Positions 53,311 to 61,734 of a stretch of 64,000 bases of DNA are shown here, piece after piece. This stretch comes from Fibrella aquatilis. GTDB taxonomy: Bacteria; Bacteroidota; Bacteroidia; Cytophagales; Spirosomataceae. The notes under the pieces were generated by a model that was given only the letters and a program-made list of their open reading frames with translations, made no database searches and was not told the DNA's origin. Position 1 is the stretch's first letter. Each line of letters starts with the position of its first letter. A program made the position numbers and the translations under genes. The stretch covers positions 1 to 64,000 of the forward strand of contig NZ_JAFMYU010000025.1 in the NCBI RefSeq assembly GCF_017353255.1, read 5' to 3'.

Positions 53311-54045
53311 ATGAAATGGCTTTCGTTTGTGGGGCGCAACTTGCTCGGCTTATCGGCCCTGTTGCTTGCTCATAATTTTGTGGACCAGTATATACTGCAT
53401 GGCGGCACCGACTGGACCGACTACGCTCCTTACTTGTTTCTTGTGCTGATGTACGGCTGGATTGTGTTTCACAACCGTGTGCTGTTCGAGCGGCTGTTTC
53501 TGGGTGGCAACCGCGTTGCTTACTTCGGCTGGCTGGGGCTATGTATGCTTGTTGGCACGGTCAACATGACGCTGATTCTTCGGCAGCTATTTGGTGTTGA
53601 TAACGTGGTGCCGCACCTGCTGCGCTATTATTCCGACACCGTAACGGGGCTGGGCGTTTACGTGACTTACCGCTACTTAACCACCACCTCTGCCAACCCT
53701 CCGGCATCCATTGCGCCGCAGACTCCGCTACCAACGGAACCAACGTATCTGTCATGTCTCGTCAACGGGGTGCCGCAGCAGATTCCGGTGGTGACCATCC
53801 GGTATGTGGAAGGGCTGGAGAATTACATCAAGATCTTCATGGCGGGCCAGATGCATGTGGTCAGGATGACGCTGAAGGAGGCCGAATTGCGATTACCCAA
53901 AGATCAGTTTGTCCGCATCAGTAAGTCGCACATTGTTAACCTGACCCAGGCTCAGCGACTCGACGCCGATCATGTGCAGGTGGGAGCGCAGACCTTGCGG
54001 ATTGGTCGGGTGTTTAAACGGTATACCGCCGAGCAACTGCCATAG
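53311..54045 (+). CDS. Membrane-anchored LytTR transcriptional regulator
   Basis: 244 aa: four predicted helices in the first 130 residues, a Pro/Thr-rich linker, then a LytTR DNA-binding domain ('IRYVEGLENYIKIF', 'LKEAELRLPKDQFVRISKSHIVNL', here LKEAELRLPKDQFVRIS). No receiver domain, so the membrane part may sense directly. I start at ATG 53311; an ATG at 53269 would add 14 arginine-rich residues. Target genes unknown. Confidence 0.82.
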   Translation: MKWLSFVGRNLLGLSALLLAHNFVDQYILHGGTDWTDYAPYLFLVLMYGWIVFHNRVLFERLFLGGNRVAYFGWLGLCMLVGTVNMTLILRQLFGVDNVVPHLLRYYSDTVTGLGVYVTYRYLTTTSANPPASIAPQTPLPTEPTYLSCLVNGVPQQIPVVTIRYVEGLENYIKIFMAGQMHVVRMTLKEAELRLPKDQFVRISKSHIVNLTQAQRLDADHVQVGAQTLRIGRVFKRYTAEQLP

Positions 54046-54057
54046 CTGGCGGGGCAC

Positions 54058-54429
54058 CTACCACTTTTTGAAGATAAAAAACACGGCCACGACCATGAAG
54101 AAGAAGCCCACCAGGTGGTTCCAGGCCAGTTTGTCGGTTTTGAAAAAATAGACCGTAATAAGCGTAAAGACCGTCAGCGACACGGCCTCCTGGATGGTTT
54201 TTAGCTCAAACAGCGAAAACGGCCCGCCCGTCTCGACCGAGCCGACGCGGTTAGCGGGCACCTGAAAAATGTACTCGAAAAAGGCCAGACCCCAGCTAAG
54301 CATGATAATGCCAAAGAGCGAGAGTTTGGCCAGCGTGGGGTACTGTTTCAGCTGAAGGTGGCCATACCACGCCAGCGTCATGAAGATGTTAGACAGCGTG
54401 AGCAGCAGGATGCAGTAAAAGGCTTTCAT
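54058..54429 (-). CDS. DMT family protein (DUF486)
   Basis: 123 aa, four hydrophobic helices with 'LSNIFMTLAWYGHL', 'LSWGLAFFEYIFQVPANR' and 'LKTIQEAVSL', typical of DUF486 half-size transporters. Substrate unknown. Follows merR on the same strand (33-bp gap). Confidence 0.9.
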   Translation of the reverse strand: MKAFYCILLLTLSNIFMTLAWYGHLQLKQYPTLAKLSLFGIIMLSWGLAFFEYIFQVPANRVGSVETGGPFSLFELKTIQEAVSLTVFTLITVYFFKTDKLAWNHLVGFFFMVVAVFFIFKKW

Positions 54430-54462
54430 CTATTCGTTGAGTTGCAAAGGGCAAGGCTGGGG

Positions 54463-54792
54463 TCAGTCGTTCATTCGCCCGCGCAGGCTGACCATAAACT
54501 GACGGATTTCTTTGAGCTTGTCGAGCACGGCCGCCGTTTCGTTTTGTACGCCCTGTTTTTTGTTCAGGTACTCGCGGGCACCCTGGAGCTTAAACCCGCG
54601 GTTTTCAACCAGATCCAGAATTTCGCGCAGGTGGTCTATCTCCGTTTTGGTGTACACGCGGTCGCCGGAGCGGTTTTTTTTGGGGCTGAGCGTCGGGAAT
54701 TCTTTTTCGTAATACCGCAGCCGCGAGATGTTCACGTTGAACATATCGGCCACTTCCCGAATGCTGTAGTACCGCTTTTCGCCCGATTCCAT
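54463..54792 (-). CDS. MerR family transcriptional regulator
   Basis: 109 aa; N-terminal winged helix-turn-helix ('YSIREVADMFNVNISRLRYY') and a following helix that would form the dimer coiled coil; no obvious metal-binding cysteines, so a MlrA-like or housekeeping MerR type. It precedes the DUF486 gene and is divergent from alaS. Confidence 0.9.
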   Translation of the reverse strand: MESGEKRYYSIREVADMFNVNISRLRYYEKEFPTLSPKKNRSGDRVYTKTEIDHLREILDLVENRGFKLQGAREYLNKKQGVQNETAAVLDKLKEIRQFMVSLRGRMND

Positions 54793-54860
54793 ACCTGCGT
54801 TACGTTATGATTTGACGGCCTTTACAGCCTGTGGATGCCAACCCAAAGGCGAAAATAGCG

Positions 54861-54868
54861 TAATTTTG
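54861..54868 (+). promoter_or_regulatory. Promoter -7 element of alaS
   Basis: TAATTTTG matches TAnnTTTG. Transcription would start near 54875, at the first base of palindrome 16, giving an alaS leader of about 175 nt that can fold on itself. Confidence 0.45.
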
Positions 54869-54873
54869 TGGTA

Positions 54874-55036
54874 CCCCACCCCCAGCCGAATCGTCGGACC
54901 GCCCTCCCCTTAAATACAGGGGAGCCGTTCTACAAGAGCTTCGCCTTGTCGGCTCTGTACTTAAAATACTAGGGTGTACGGCTCCCCTCCCTGTATTTAG
55001 GGGGAGGGCGGTCCGACGATTCGGCTGGGGGTGGGG
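54874..55036. repeat. Locus-specific palindrome 16 (36-bp perfect arms, alaS leader)
   Basis: Arms 54874-54909 and 55001-55036 are exact over 36 bp; pairing continues inward with a small bulge through ggagccgt (about 54921-54928 and 54979-54986). The central loop contains gcttcgcc, similar to the gcttcgc core of palindromes 3 and 13. The right arm ends 15 bp before the alaS ATG. Confidence 0.92.
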
Positions 55037-55051
55037 TCACTTTCTTCGCAC

Positions 55052-57787
55052 ATGACTTCTTCCGAAATACGCCGCCAGTTTCTCGATTTCTTTCGCTCGA
55101 AAGGCCACCTCATTGTCCCCTCGGCCCCGCTTGTGGCCAAAAACGACCCTACCCTAATGTTCAACAACTCGGGGATGGCGCAGTTTAAAGACTTCTTTTT
55201 GGGCAACGGTACGCCCCCCGCCAAGCGCGTAGCCGACACCCAGAAGTGCCTCCGCGTGAGTGGCAAACACAACGACCTCGAAGACGTGGGGTTCGACACC
55301 TACCACCACACCATGTTCGAGATGCTGGGCAACTGGTCGTTTGGTGATTATTTCAAAAAAGAGGCCCTGGAATGGTCGTGGGAGCTGCTAACGGACGTTT
55401 TCAAGCTGCCCAAAGACCGCATTTACGTCTCCGTTTTCAAGGGCGACGAAACCGACGGCGTACCCTTCGATCAGGAGTCGTGGGACATCTGGAAAGGCAT
55501 TATCGGGCGGTCCGGCGAACCGGACGACAGCCGGATTATTCTGGGCAACAAAAAAGATAATTTCTGGGAAATGGGTGCCACCGGCCCCTGTGGTCCCTGC
55601 TCTGAAATCCATATCGACCTGCGCTCGCCGGAAGAGGTGGCGGCAAAATCGGGCAAGGAACTGGTGAACGCCGACCACCCGCAGGTTGTCGAGATCTGGA
55701 ACAACGTGTTCATGCAGTTCAACCGCAAGGCCGACGGCTCCCTGGAAGAACTGCCCGCCCGCCACGTCGATACCGGCATGGGTTTCGAGCGGCTGTGCAT
55801 GGCCATCCAAGGCAAGCAGAGCAACTACGACACCGACGTGTTTTCGGGCACGATCAACCTGATTGAACAGCTATCGGGCCGTACCTACACGGGCAAGATG
55901 GAGAAGAGTGACGTGGCCATGCGCGTCATTGCCGACCATATCCGGGCGGTGAGCTTTGCCATTGGCGACGGGCTGGTGCCGAGCAATGCCAAGGCGGGCT
56001 ACGTGATTCGTCGGATTCTGCGCCGCGCCATCCGCTACGGCTATTCGTACCTGGGCTTCACTGAGCCGTTTATGTGCAAACTAGTGCCCTTACTGGCCGA
56101 CCAATTCGCCGACGTATTTCCCGAACTGGACGCGCAACAGGAGTTTGTAGCCACGGTCATCCGCGAAGAGGAAACGGCCTTCCTGCGCACCCTGGGCACA
56201 GGCCTCACGCGGCTGGATCAGATCATCGAGCAACTTGGCGGGGCCAAAACGATTCCCGGCGAAACGGTTTTTGAACTGAACGACACCTTCGGTTTCCCCG
56301 CCGACTTGACCGCACTCATTGCCCGCGAAAAGGGGCTGTCGATTGACGAATTGGGCTTCGAAACGGCGCTGCAAGCCCAGAAACAGCGTTCGCGCAAAGA
56401 TGCATCCTACTCAGCAGGCGACTGGATCGAGTTGCAGGACGTGGATACAGTGGAGTTTGTGGGTTATGACCAGCTTAGTTCATGGTCGCAGGTGGTGAAG
56501 TACCGGCGGGTGCAAAACAAGCAGGGTACGCAGGTGCAGGTGGTGCTTGACAAGACGCCCTTCTACGCCGAAAGTGGCGGGCAGATTGGCGACACAGGCC
56601 GGTTCGATATCTACTTCGACAACGGCGGCGAGATGACCTCGGTGCCGGTGCTCGATACGCGCAAAGAAAACAACCTGACTATCCATATCCTGGCCGATCA
56701 ACCCGGCCTGGACGAACTGCTCCAACTCGCCGACGGACAGCACGCGGCCGGTGTATCTGCCGAAGTAGACGCCCACCGCCGCGAACTGATTGCCGACAAC
56801 CACTCGGCTACGCACCTGATGCACTCGGCCCTACGCGAGGTGCTGGGACCGCACGTAGCGCAGAAAGGCTCGTACGTAGGTCCCGATGCCCTTCGGTTCG
56901 ACTTCAGCCATTTCGGCAAGATGACCGACGAGGAAATCAACCGTGTGGAAACTATTGTGAATGAGCGCATTCGGCAGAATATTCCCCTCGATGAAAAGCG
57001 CAATGTGCCCATCGATCAGGCCCGCGCTATGGGGGCCACGGCCCTCTTCGGCGAGAAATACGGCGACTTCGTCCGCGTCATCACCTTCGACCCTACCTAT
57101 TCCGTAGAACTTTGCGGCGGCACCCACGTACCCAGTACGGGCCAAATCGGCTTGTTCAAACTCACCTCGGAAGGATCGGTGTCAACAGGCGTTCGCCGGA
57201 TCGAGGCTAAAACGTCGGAAGGCGCCTGGACGGTTATCAATGAACAGTTAGCCGTGAATAGCGCGCTGAAAGAGTTGTTGAAGGCTCCCAAAGACGTAGT
57301 CAAGGCTGTGCAGACGTTGCTGGACGAACGGGCCGCGTTGCAGAAGCAGGTGGAGTTGCTGGAGAACGAAAAGATACAACAGCTTAAAAATGAGTTGCTT
57401 GGAAAAATTATTTTCGTAAAAGATTCAGAAATTGAAGCTCCAACTGGTGCAGGAAAAACAGAAGCAGCTTTGAGCTTCTTAGTGGAGCGCGTAACCGTGC
57501 CCAACGCCGATGCACTGAAGCAACTGGCCTACGACCTGAAAGCCAAAGTAGACAACATCGCCCTGGTGCTGGGTGCCGACATCAACGGCAAACCGCAACT
57601 CGCCGTGATGCTGCCCGACAGCCTCATCAAGTCGCGCGGCCTCAACGCCGGTCAGATAGTCAAAGACCTGGCCAAGCACATCAAAGGCGGCGGTGGTGGT
57701 CAGCCCTTCTTCGCCACGGCGGGCGGCACCGACGTAACGGGGCTGGATGCCGCACTGGCGCAGGGGCGGGTGTTGTTAAACCTATAA
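55052..57787 (+). CDS. alaS: Alanyl-tRNA synthetase
   Basis: Charges tRNA-Ala. 911 aa: class II catalytic domain ('FNNSGMAQFKDFFLG', 'NDLEDVGFDTYHHTMFEML', 'GFERL'), editing domain with zinc-binding H584-SATH588 and C688-GGTH692, and a C-terminal C-Ala domain ('GGGGGQPFFATAGG'). Start ATG 55052, conserved MTSSEIRRQFL. The stop codon lies in a repeat (aacctataag) described at 57779. Confidence 0.97.
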   Translation: MTSSEIRRQFLDFFRSKGHLIVPSAPLVAKNDPTLMFNNSGMAQFKDFFLGNGTPPAKRVADTQKCLRVSGKHNDLEDVGFDTYHHTMFEMLGNWSFGDYFKKEALEWSWELLTDVFKLPKDRIYVSVFKGDETDGVPFDQESWDIWKGIIGRSGEPDDSRIILGNKKDNFWEMGATGPCGPCSEIHIDLRSPEEVAAKSGKELVNADHPQVVEIWNNVFMQFNRKADGSLEELPARHVDTGMGFERLCMAIQGKQSNYDTDVFSGTINLIEQLSGRTYTGKMEKSDVAMRVIADHIRAVSFAIGDGLVPSNAKAGYVIRRILRRAIRYGYSYLGFTEPFMCKLVPLLADQFADVFPELDAQQEFVATVIREEETAFLRTLGTGLTRLDQIIEQLGGAKTIPGETVFELNDTFGFPADLTALIAREKGLSIDELGFETALQAQKQRSRKDASYSAGDWIELQDVDTVEFVGYDQLSSWSQVVKYRRVQNKQGTQVQVVLDKTPFYAESGGQIGDTGRFDIYFDNGGEMTSVPVLDTRKENNLTIHILADQPGLDELLQLADGQHAAGVSAEVDAHRRELIADNHSATHLMHSALREVLGPHVAQKGSYVGPDALRFDFSHFGKMTDEEINRVETIVNERIRQNIPLDEKRNVPIDQARAMGATALFGEKYGDFVRVITFDPTYSVELCGGTHVPSTGQIGLFKLTSEGSVSTGVRRIEAKTSEGAWTVINEQLAVNSALKELLKAPKDVVKAVQTLLDERAALQKQVELLENEKIQQLKNELLGKIIFVKDSEIEAPTGAGKTEAALSFLVERVTVPNADALKQLAYDLKAKVDNIALVLGADINGKPQLAVMLPDSLIKSRGLNAGQIVKDLAKHIKGGGGGQPFFATAGGTDVTGLDAALAQGRVLLNL

Positions 57788-57881
57788 GACTCGGCGTCCC
57801 CGGACTAAGGTGACCTTATAGGTTGAGTCGGCGTAAATTGCTGTGGCGCAACCTATAAGGTCTTTTCAGTCCTTATAGGTT
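57779..57881. repeat. Palindrome 17: four copies of an 11-bp repeat
   Basis: aacctataag (57779-57788, covering the alaS stop), ccttataggtt (57814-57824), aacctataagg (57850-57860) and ccttataggtt (57871-57881). The middle two form a perfect 14-bp inverted repeat (57812-57825 with 57849-57862). It lies between alaS and the Septu-like pair, and may mark the edge of an inserted defence module. Confidence 0.75.
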
Positions 57882-57887
57882 TATTAC

Positions 57888-57894
57888 TAGTTTG
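57888..57894 (+). promoter_or_regulatory. Putative -7 element of ptuAB
   Basis: TAGTTTG, one base short of TAnnTTTG, 24 bp before the ATG at 57919. Confidence 0.3.
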
Positions 57895-57918
57895 ATCTGA
57901 TCTAGCCCTTTCCCTATT

Positions 57919-59163
57919 ATGAACCCATACCGTATTGAATCGCTGCACCTTACGCAAGTTGGCCCTTTCGAAGAGCTAGAACTCGTATTGCCTGTAACAC
58001 CAGAAAATGAAAAAGCAGAGGTGCATATATTAACGGGAGAAAACGGTACAGGCAAGACAAGTGTGCTTGAGGCAATTGCGACTATATTTGGGGGCAATTC
58101 TAAAAGGCTAGTATTAGACAAAATGAGCGAAATGAGTAGAATAGATCTGTGCATATATTCTAATATATCATTATTTTTTGACAGGACTAGTCCATCTAAT
58201 AGCTCTACTATTTTCTCTGGAACCATTACTGAAGAAGCAATAGATGGAAAAACAAAGTATTGCGGATTTGCTTATTCTGGGAATCGTCAATTTAAAGACA
58301 CATATATTCGTGGAACACAGGAACAAACTAGATTTCCTCTATATGATTCTTTAGAATTCGAATCATCAATTAATTTTGAAGATTTTTTACAATGGGTAGT
58401 AAACACCCGCACAAGAGAATTAGTATCTAAAGCCAAAAACAAGCAAGGTATAGCAAATCAACAGCGGAAAAACTTAAAAACACTAGAGCAGGCACTATCA
58501 ACAATTGTAGACTCCGAATTGTTTTTTGATGTAGACGAGGAAAATTTTCAACCTAAGATTAATGTAGATAGGCAATTACTTAATTTCAATCAAATTCCTG
58601 ATGGCTTGAAGTCAATGGTAAGCTGGCTTGGCGATCTACTGATGCGGATGGATCGGATTCAGTGGGATAACGACATTCCTGTATTGGAACGGCCCTTCCT
58701 GCTGCTGTTGGATGAAATTGATGTGCATTTACATCCTGCCTGGCAACGGAAGATTCTGCCAATGGTGCAAAGCTTATTCCCTAATGCGCAGGTCATTGTA
58801 TCTACACATTCGCCGTTTGTAGTGGGTTCTGTTGATGGGGCGTGGGTGCATCGTTTCAAAAAGGAAGGAACTCGTAGTGTGTTAGATGGTCCACCTATTT
58901 TATCGGAAGATGCCCGTAGTTACGAATATATTTTGGAAGAAATATTTGGTATAAAAGAACATTTCGGCATTGAGGTTGAGAAAAGATTAACTGAATTTCA
59001 ACAGTTAAAAAAGCAATTGTTAAAACGTGACGAAACGTTTGACGAATCTCGTTTTCGTCAACTTATCGATGAGCTTCGTGGGCAATCTACTGAGCTTGAT
59101 AGCCTATTGGGTATGGAATTGAACCAGTTGCAACGCCTTACGCAAAAATCATTTATCGAGTAG
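57919..59163 (+). CDS. ptuA: PtuA-like AAA ATPase of a Septu anti-phage system
   Basis: 414 aa OLD/RecF-like ATPase: Walker A 'GENGTGKTS' at residues 40-48, Walker B 'LLLLDEIDVHLHP' (Asp265, Glu266), and the H-loop 'STHSPFVVGS'. The start is ATG 57919. It is followed after 3 bp by a HNH nuclease, the pairing that defines Septu (PtuA-PtuB), where the ATPase is thought to control the nuclease during phage infection. The first 230 codons are strikingly AT-rich, whereas the Walker B region is closer to host composition, suggesting a mosaic or a transferred gene. Confidence 0.8.
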   Translation: MNPYRIESLHLTQVGPFEELELVLPVTPENEKAEVHILTGENGTGKTSVLEAIATIFGGNSKRLVLDKMSEMSRIDLCIYSNISLFFDRTSPSNSSTIFSGTITEEAIDGKTKYCGFAYSGNRQFKDTYIRGTQEQTRFPLYDSLEFESSINFEDFLQWVVNTRTRELVSKAKNKQGIANQQRKNLKTLEQALSTIVDSELFFDVDEENFQPKINVDRQLLNFNQIPDGLKSMVSWLGDLLMRMDRIQWDNDIPVLERPFLLLLDEIDVHLHPAWQRKILPMVQSLFPNAQVIVSTHSPFVVGSVDGAWVHRFKKEGTRSVLDGPPILSEDARSYEYILEEIFGIKEHFGIEVEKRLTEFQQLKKQLLKRDETFDESRFRQLIDELRGQSTELDSLLGMELNQLQRLTQKSFIE

Positions 59164-59166
59164 GCA

Positions 59167-59787
59167 ATGCGACAGTTTACCCGTTCTGCCACCCCGGCTA
59201 TTCTACTGGAACCGGTTGGCCCAAATCAGCAACCTCGCTGGCAAGTATATGGTGACCGTTATACCCAAAATAGGGCTGCTAATCCCGGACATCAGTTTCA
59301 ATGGCCTGACATCCATAGTAAGCCATTAAATCAGCATTTATTGCCCGCCCTTCGCGCCTTGACAGATGGTCACTGCGCCTACTGCGATTTGTACCCGCTT
59401 CGTAAGCCTGAAGAAAGTATTGACCATTTTCTTCCGAAGTCGAACCCACAATTTTATGCCAATGTATGTCAGTGGGAAAATCTATACTTAAGTTGTCCCA
59501 CCTGCCAAAGTAAAGGAGAACAATACGATGCCGATTTGCTAAGGCCCGACGACGTGGCCTTTACGTTTAGTCGGTATTTCATATACAATTACCAAAGCCA
59601 CGAAATCGAAGTCAATCCGCTGGCAACCCTCGATAATCAACGCCGTGCCGACGTCACCAGAAGGCTGTTTAATCTGAACGACAAAGGCCACTGCGCCGCA
59701 CGCCGAATAGCGCTTGAGCGCTGGGAGAAGCGTGATCCCGATTACATTATCGACGATTACAACTACCGGTATTTGCTTTCGGATTAG
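59167..59787 (+). CDS. ptuB: PtuB-like HNH endonuclease of a Septu anti-phage system
   Basis: 206 aa. HNH/zinc module: C70-AY-C73, 'SIDHFLPKS' (D86-H87), N105 in 'QWENLYLSC', and C110-PT-C113, as in TIGR02646/PtuB-type and retron Ec78 effector nucleases. It should be a metal-dependent DNase released on phage attack. Nothing resembling a reverse transcriptase is adjacent, so a stand-alone Septu is more likely than a retron. The last 60 residues are a basic helical tail. Confidence 0.82.
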   Translation: MRQFTRSATPAILLEPVGPNQQPRWQVYGDRYTQNRAANPGHQFQWPDIHSKPLNQHLLPALRALTDGHCAYCDLYPLRKPEESIDHFLPKSNPQFYANVCQWENLYLSCPTCQSKGEQYDADLLRPDDVAFTFSRYFIYNYQSHEIEVNPLATLDNQRRADVTRRLFNLNDKGHCAARRIALERWEKRDPDYIIDDYNYRYLLSD

Positions 59788-59881
59788 CAGCACCTTTGGG
59801 GCTGTTCGCATACGAAGAACCATCAAACGTGTTTCTCCCAAAATCGTACAAGCAGACACGGCAACCGTTTCGGCGGGGTGT

Positions 59882-59889
59882 TATCTTTG
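59882..59889 (+). promoter_or_regulatory. Promoter -7 element of the DUF3667 gene
   Basis: TATCTTTG matches TAnnTTTG, 22 bp before the ATG at 59911. Confidence 0.5.
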
Positions 59890-59910
59890 GAAAACGCTTC
59901 CTTTGTGAAA

Positions 59911-61515
59911 ATGGCGCATAAGACCCACCGTACGTTACCTGTTTGCCCAAACTGCCAGCACAAACTCACCCCTACCGACAATTTCTGCCCTAAGTGCGGG
60001 CAGGAAAACCATGATCTTCGGTTGCCATTCGGCCATGTCGTTTACGAAGTAGTGGAAGGTTTTACCCACTTCGACGGCAAGCTATGGGTAACGCTGCGCG
60101 ATATTTTCACTCGCCCCGGTCGCGTCCCGCTCGATTTTATCGAAGGCCGACGGATGCGCCACGTGCCGCCTATCCGGCTGTATATCTTCGTCAGCTTTTT
60201 TCTGTTTTTGCTGATTGGGATCATCAGCAACGGTGCACTGAAACGTAGCACCCTGCGCAAATACCGTCTGGCGGCTACGTTCGGCCCTGACCAGCGCTAT
60301 CGTGAAAGTAGCCTGAAAGCCCTTTTCACGATGAGCGACGTACCCACGCCCGATACCAGGGCAGTAAGCGACATCATGCTCCAGTTTCCGATAGCCGACA
60401 GCACGGGAGTCGGCACGTTGCGTCGGTGGCGTCATTTCACGAATGCCCAACTCGATTCGGTAATACGGCTCAACAACCCCATTGCCTATGCCCCCCTGCG
60501 CAACTGCCTGCGGATAGCCCTCGCGGCCCTGCCCCCGCAACTGCCGTGGCTACCCCTTCTCGAACCAGCCAATACAAAGGAATTTTTGATTGATAAATCA
60601 ACCAAAAAGCAGGCAGGTATCGACACGATGTTGGCCATATCCCTGCGCTGTGCGCCCGACGATACCCTCGGCGCAGCCCTGTTTTCACGACTCAAAGCCC
60701 TCTCACCTCAGCAACGGACGCTCTACAGCCGCGTCAATGATGCCGTCAAGAAAGTGACCGATGCGTCGGTGGTCTCGTTTCATAGGGTCAGTGAAGACTC
60801 GACGACGAGCAGCCAATTTTCCCGGCTCATTGATAGCCTGACCGTCCGGTCGGCTAGTAATCCTATCAAGTTCAGTTTTGCCAAGGGCGATGGCACCATT
60901 ACCGACCTCAACTACACCACCGAAGCAGCCGCCCGTGCCGATGTCGACCAAATGCGCGAGATGACGTCCGATGAACGCATGGCATTACTAATGACGCGCG
61001 TTGGGGCTACGCCACAACAAAAAGCCAAGATTGGCTTTGTTAAAGCGCTTTATGTGAACAAGGCCCTGAATCGCTACGTGCAGGACTTCGGCAAGTCGGA
61101 GGAAGAAATTGAGGAAGCGCAATCCAGCAAAGTAATCAAATACATATCGTACAGCTTTTTTCTGCTGATGCCGCTGGTGGCCCTGTTTCTGTACCTGTTT
61201 TACCGCCGCAATAAGGCGTATTACTACGTTGACCACCTGATTTTTTCGGTTAACCTGCACACGGTGTTCTTTCTATTGACGATTATACTGGTGCTGCTTC
61301 TCGAATACACGCCGCTGTTTGTCTACATCCCGAAGGGGGGTGTACTGCTGCTGTTGTTTGCGGCTGGTCCGGCCTTGTATTTTCTGCTTTCGTTGCGCAC
61401 GGTATATCGGCAGTCGTGGGGGCTTACGATAGCCAAGTTTGTAGGCCTTGCGGTGCTATATAGCCTTGCGTTTACGCTATTGCTGGGTAGCGCTTCCGTG
61501 CTGGGCATTCTCTAA
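59911..61515 (+). CDS. DUF3667 membrane protein with zinc ribbon
   Basis: 534 aa. N-terminal zinc ribbon C12-PNC15 and C26-PKC29, followed by the DUF3667 signature 'TLRDIFTRPGRVPLDFIEGRR', given as TLRDIFTRPGRVPLDFI, one helix near residues 88-105, a long soluble region (about 110-415) and three or four C-terminal helices. Function unknown; widespread in Bacteroidota. I start at ATG 59911; upstream codons from 59878 overlap the promoter element. A strong terminator follows. Confidence 0.85.
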   Translation: MAHKTHRTLPVCPNCQHKLTPTDNFCPKCGQENHDLRLPFGHVVYEVVEGFTHFDGKLWVTLRDIFTRPGRVPLDFIEGRRMRHVPPIRLYIFVSFFLFLLIGIISNGALKRSTLRKYRLAATFGPDQRYRESSLKALFTMSDVPTPDTRAVSDIMLQFPIADSTGVGTLRRWRHFTNAQLDSVIRLNNPIAYAPLRNCLRIALAALPPQLPWLPLLEPANTKEFLIDKSTKKQAGIDTMLAISLRCAPDDTLGAALFSRLKALSPQQRTLYSRVNDAVKKVTDASVVSFHRVSEDSTTSSQFSRLIDSLTVRSASNPIKFSFAKGDGTITDLNYTTEAAARADVDQMREMTSDERMALLMTRVGATPQQKAKIGFVKALYVNKALNRYVQDFGKSEEEIEEAQSSKVIKYISYSFFLLMPLVALFLYLFYRRNKAYYYVDHLIFSVNLHTVFFLLTIILVLLLEYTPLFVYIPKGGVLLLLFAAGPALYFLLSLRTVYRQSWGLTIAKFVGLAVLYSLAFTLLLGSASVLGIL

Positions 61516-61564
61516 CAGCCGATACGAATGCCCACGTTGACAACGTAGTAAGTTTAGCCTACGC

Positions 61565-61611
61565 AAAATCCCCAGCAGGCGCTTCACATGCAGTCTGCTG
61601 GGGATTTTTTT
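61565..61611 (+). terminator. Rho-independent terminator after the DUF3667 gene
   Basis: Stem atccccagcag (61568-61578) / ctgctggggat (61595-61605) followed by six or more T. Confidence 0.9.
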
Positions 61612-61734
61612 ATCCTATAGTCCGCCCTCCAAACGGTTACTGTACAAGCAGTTTGATAAATAAGATTGCTACTGCTGACTTTTTTTATAACCTTAGGCAA
61701 TGAATCAGTGTCTTATGAAAAACTAAGTACTACC

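Noticed and set aside
57919-59787. Retron Ec78-type system
   Set aside because: The ATPase/HNH pair fits, but no reverse transcriptase or msr/msd-like region is adjacent, so a stand-alone Septu is preferred.
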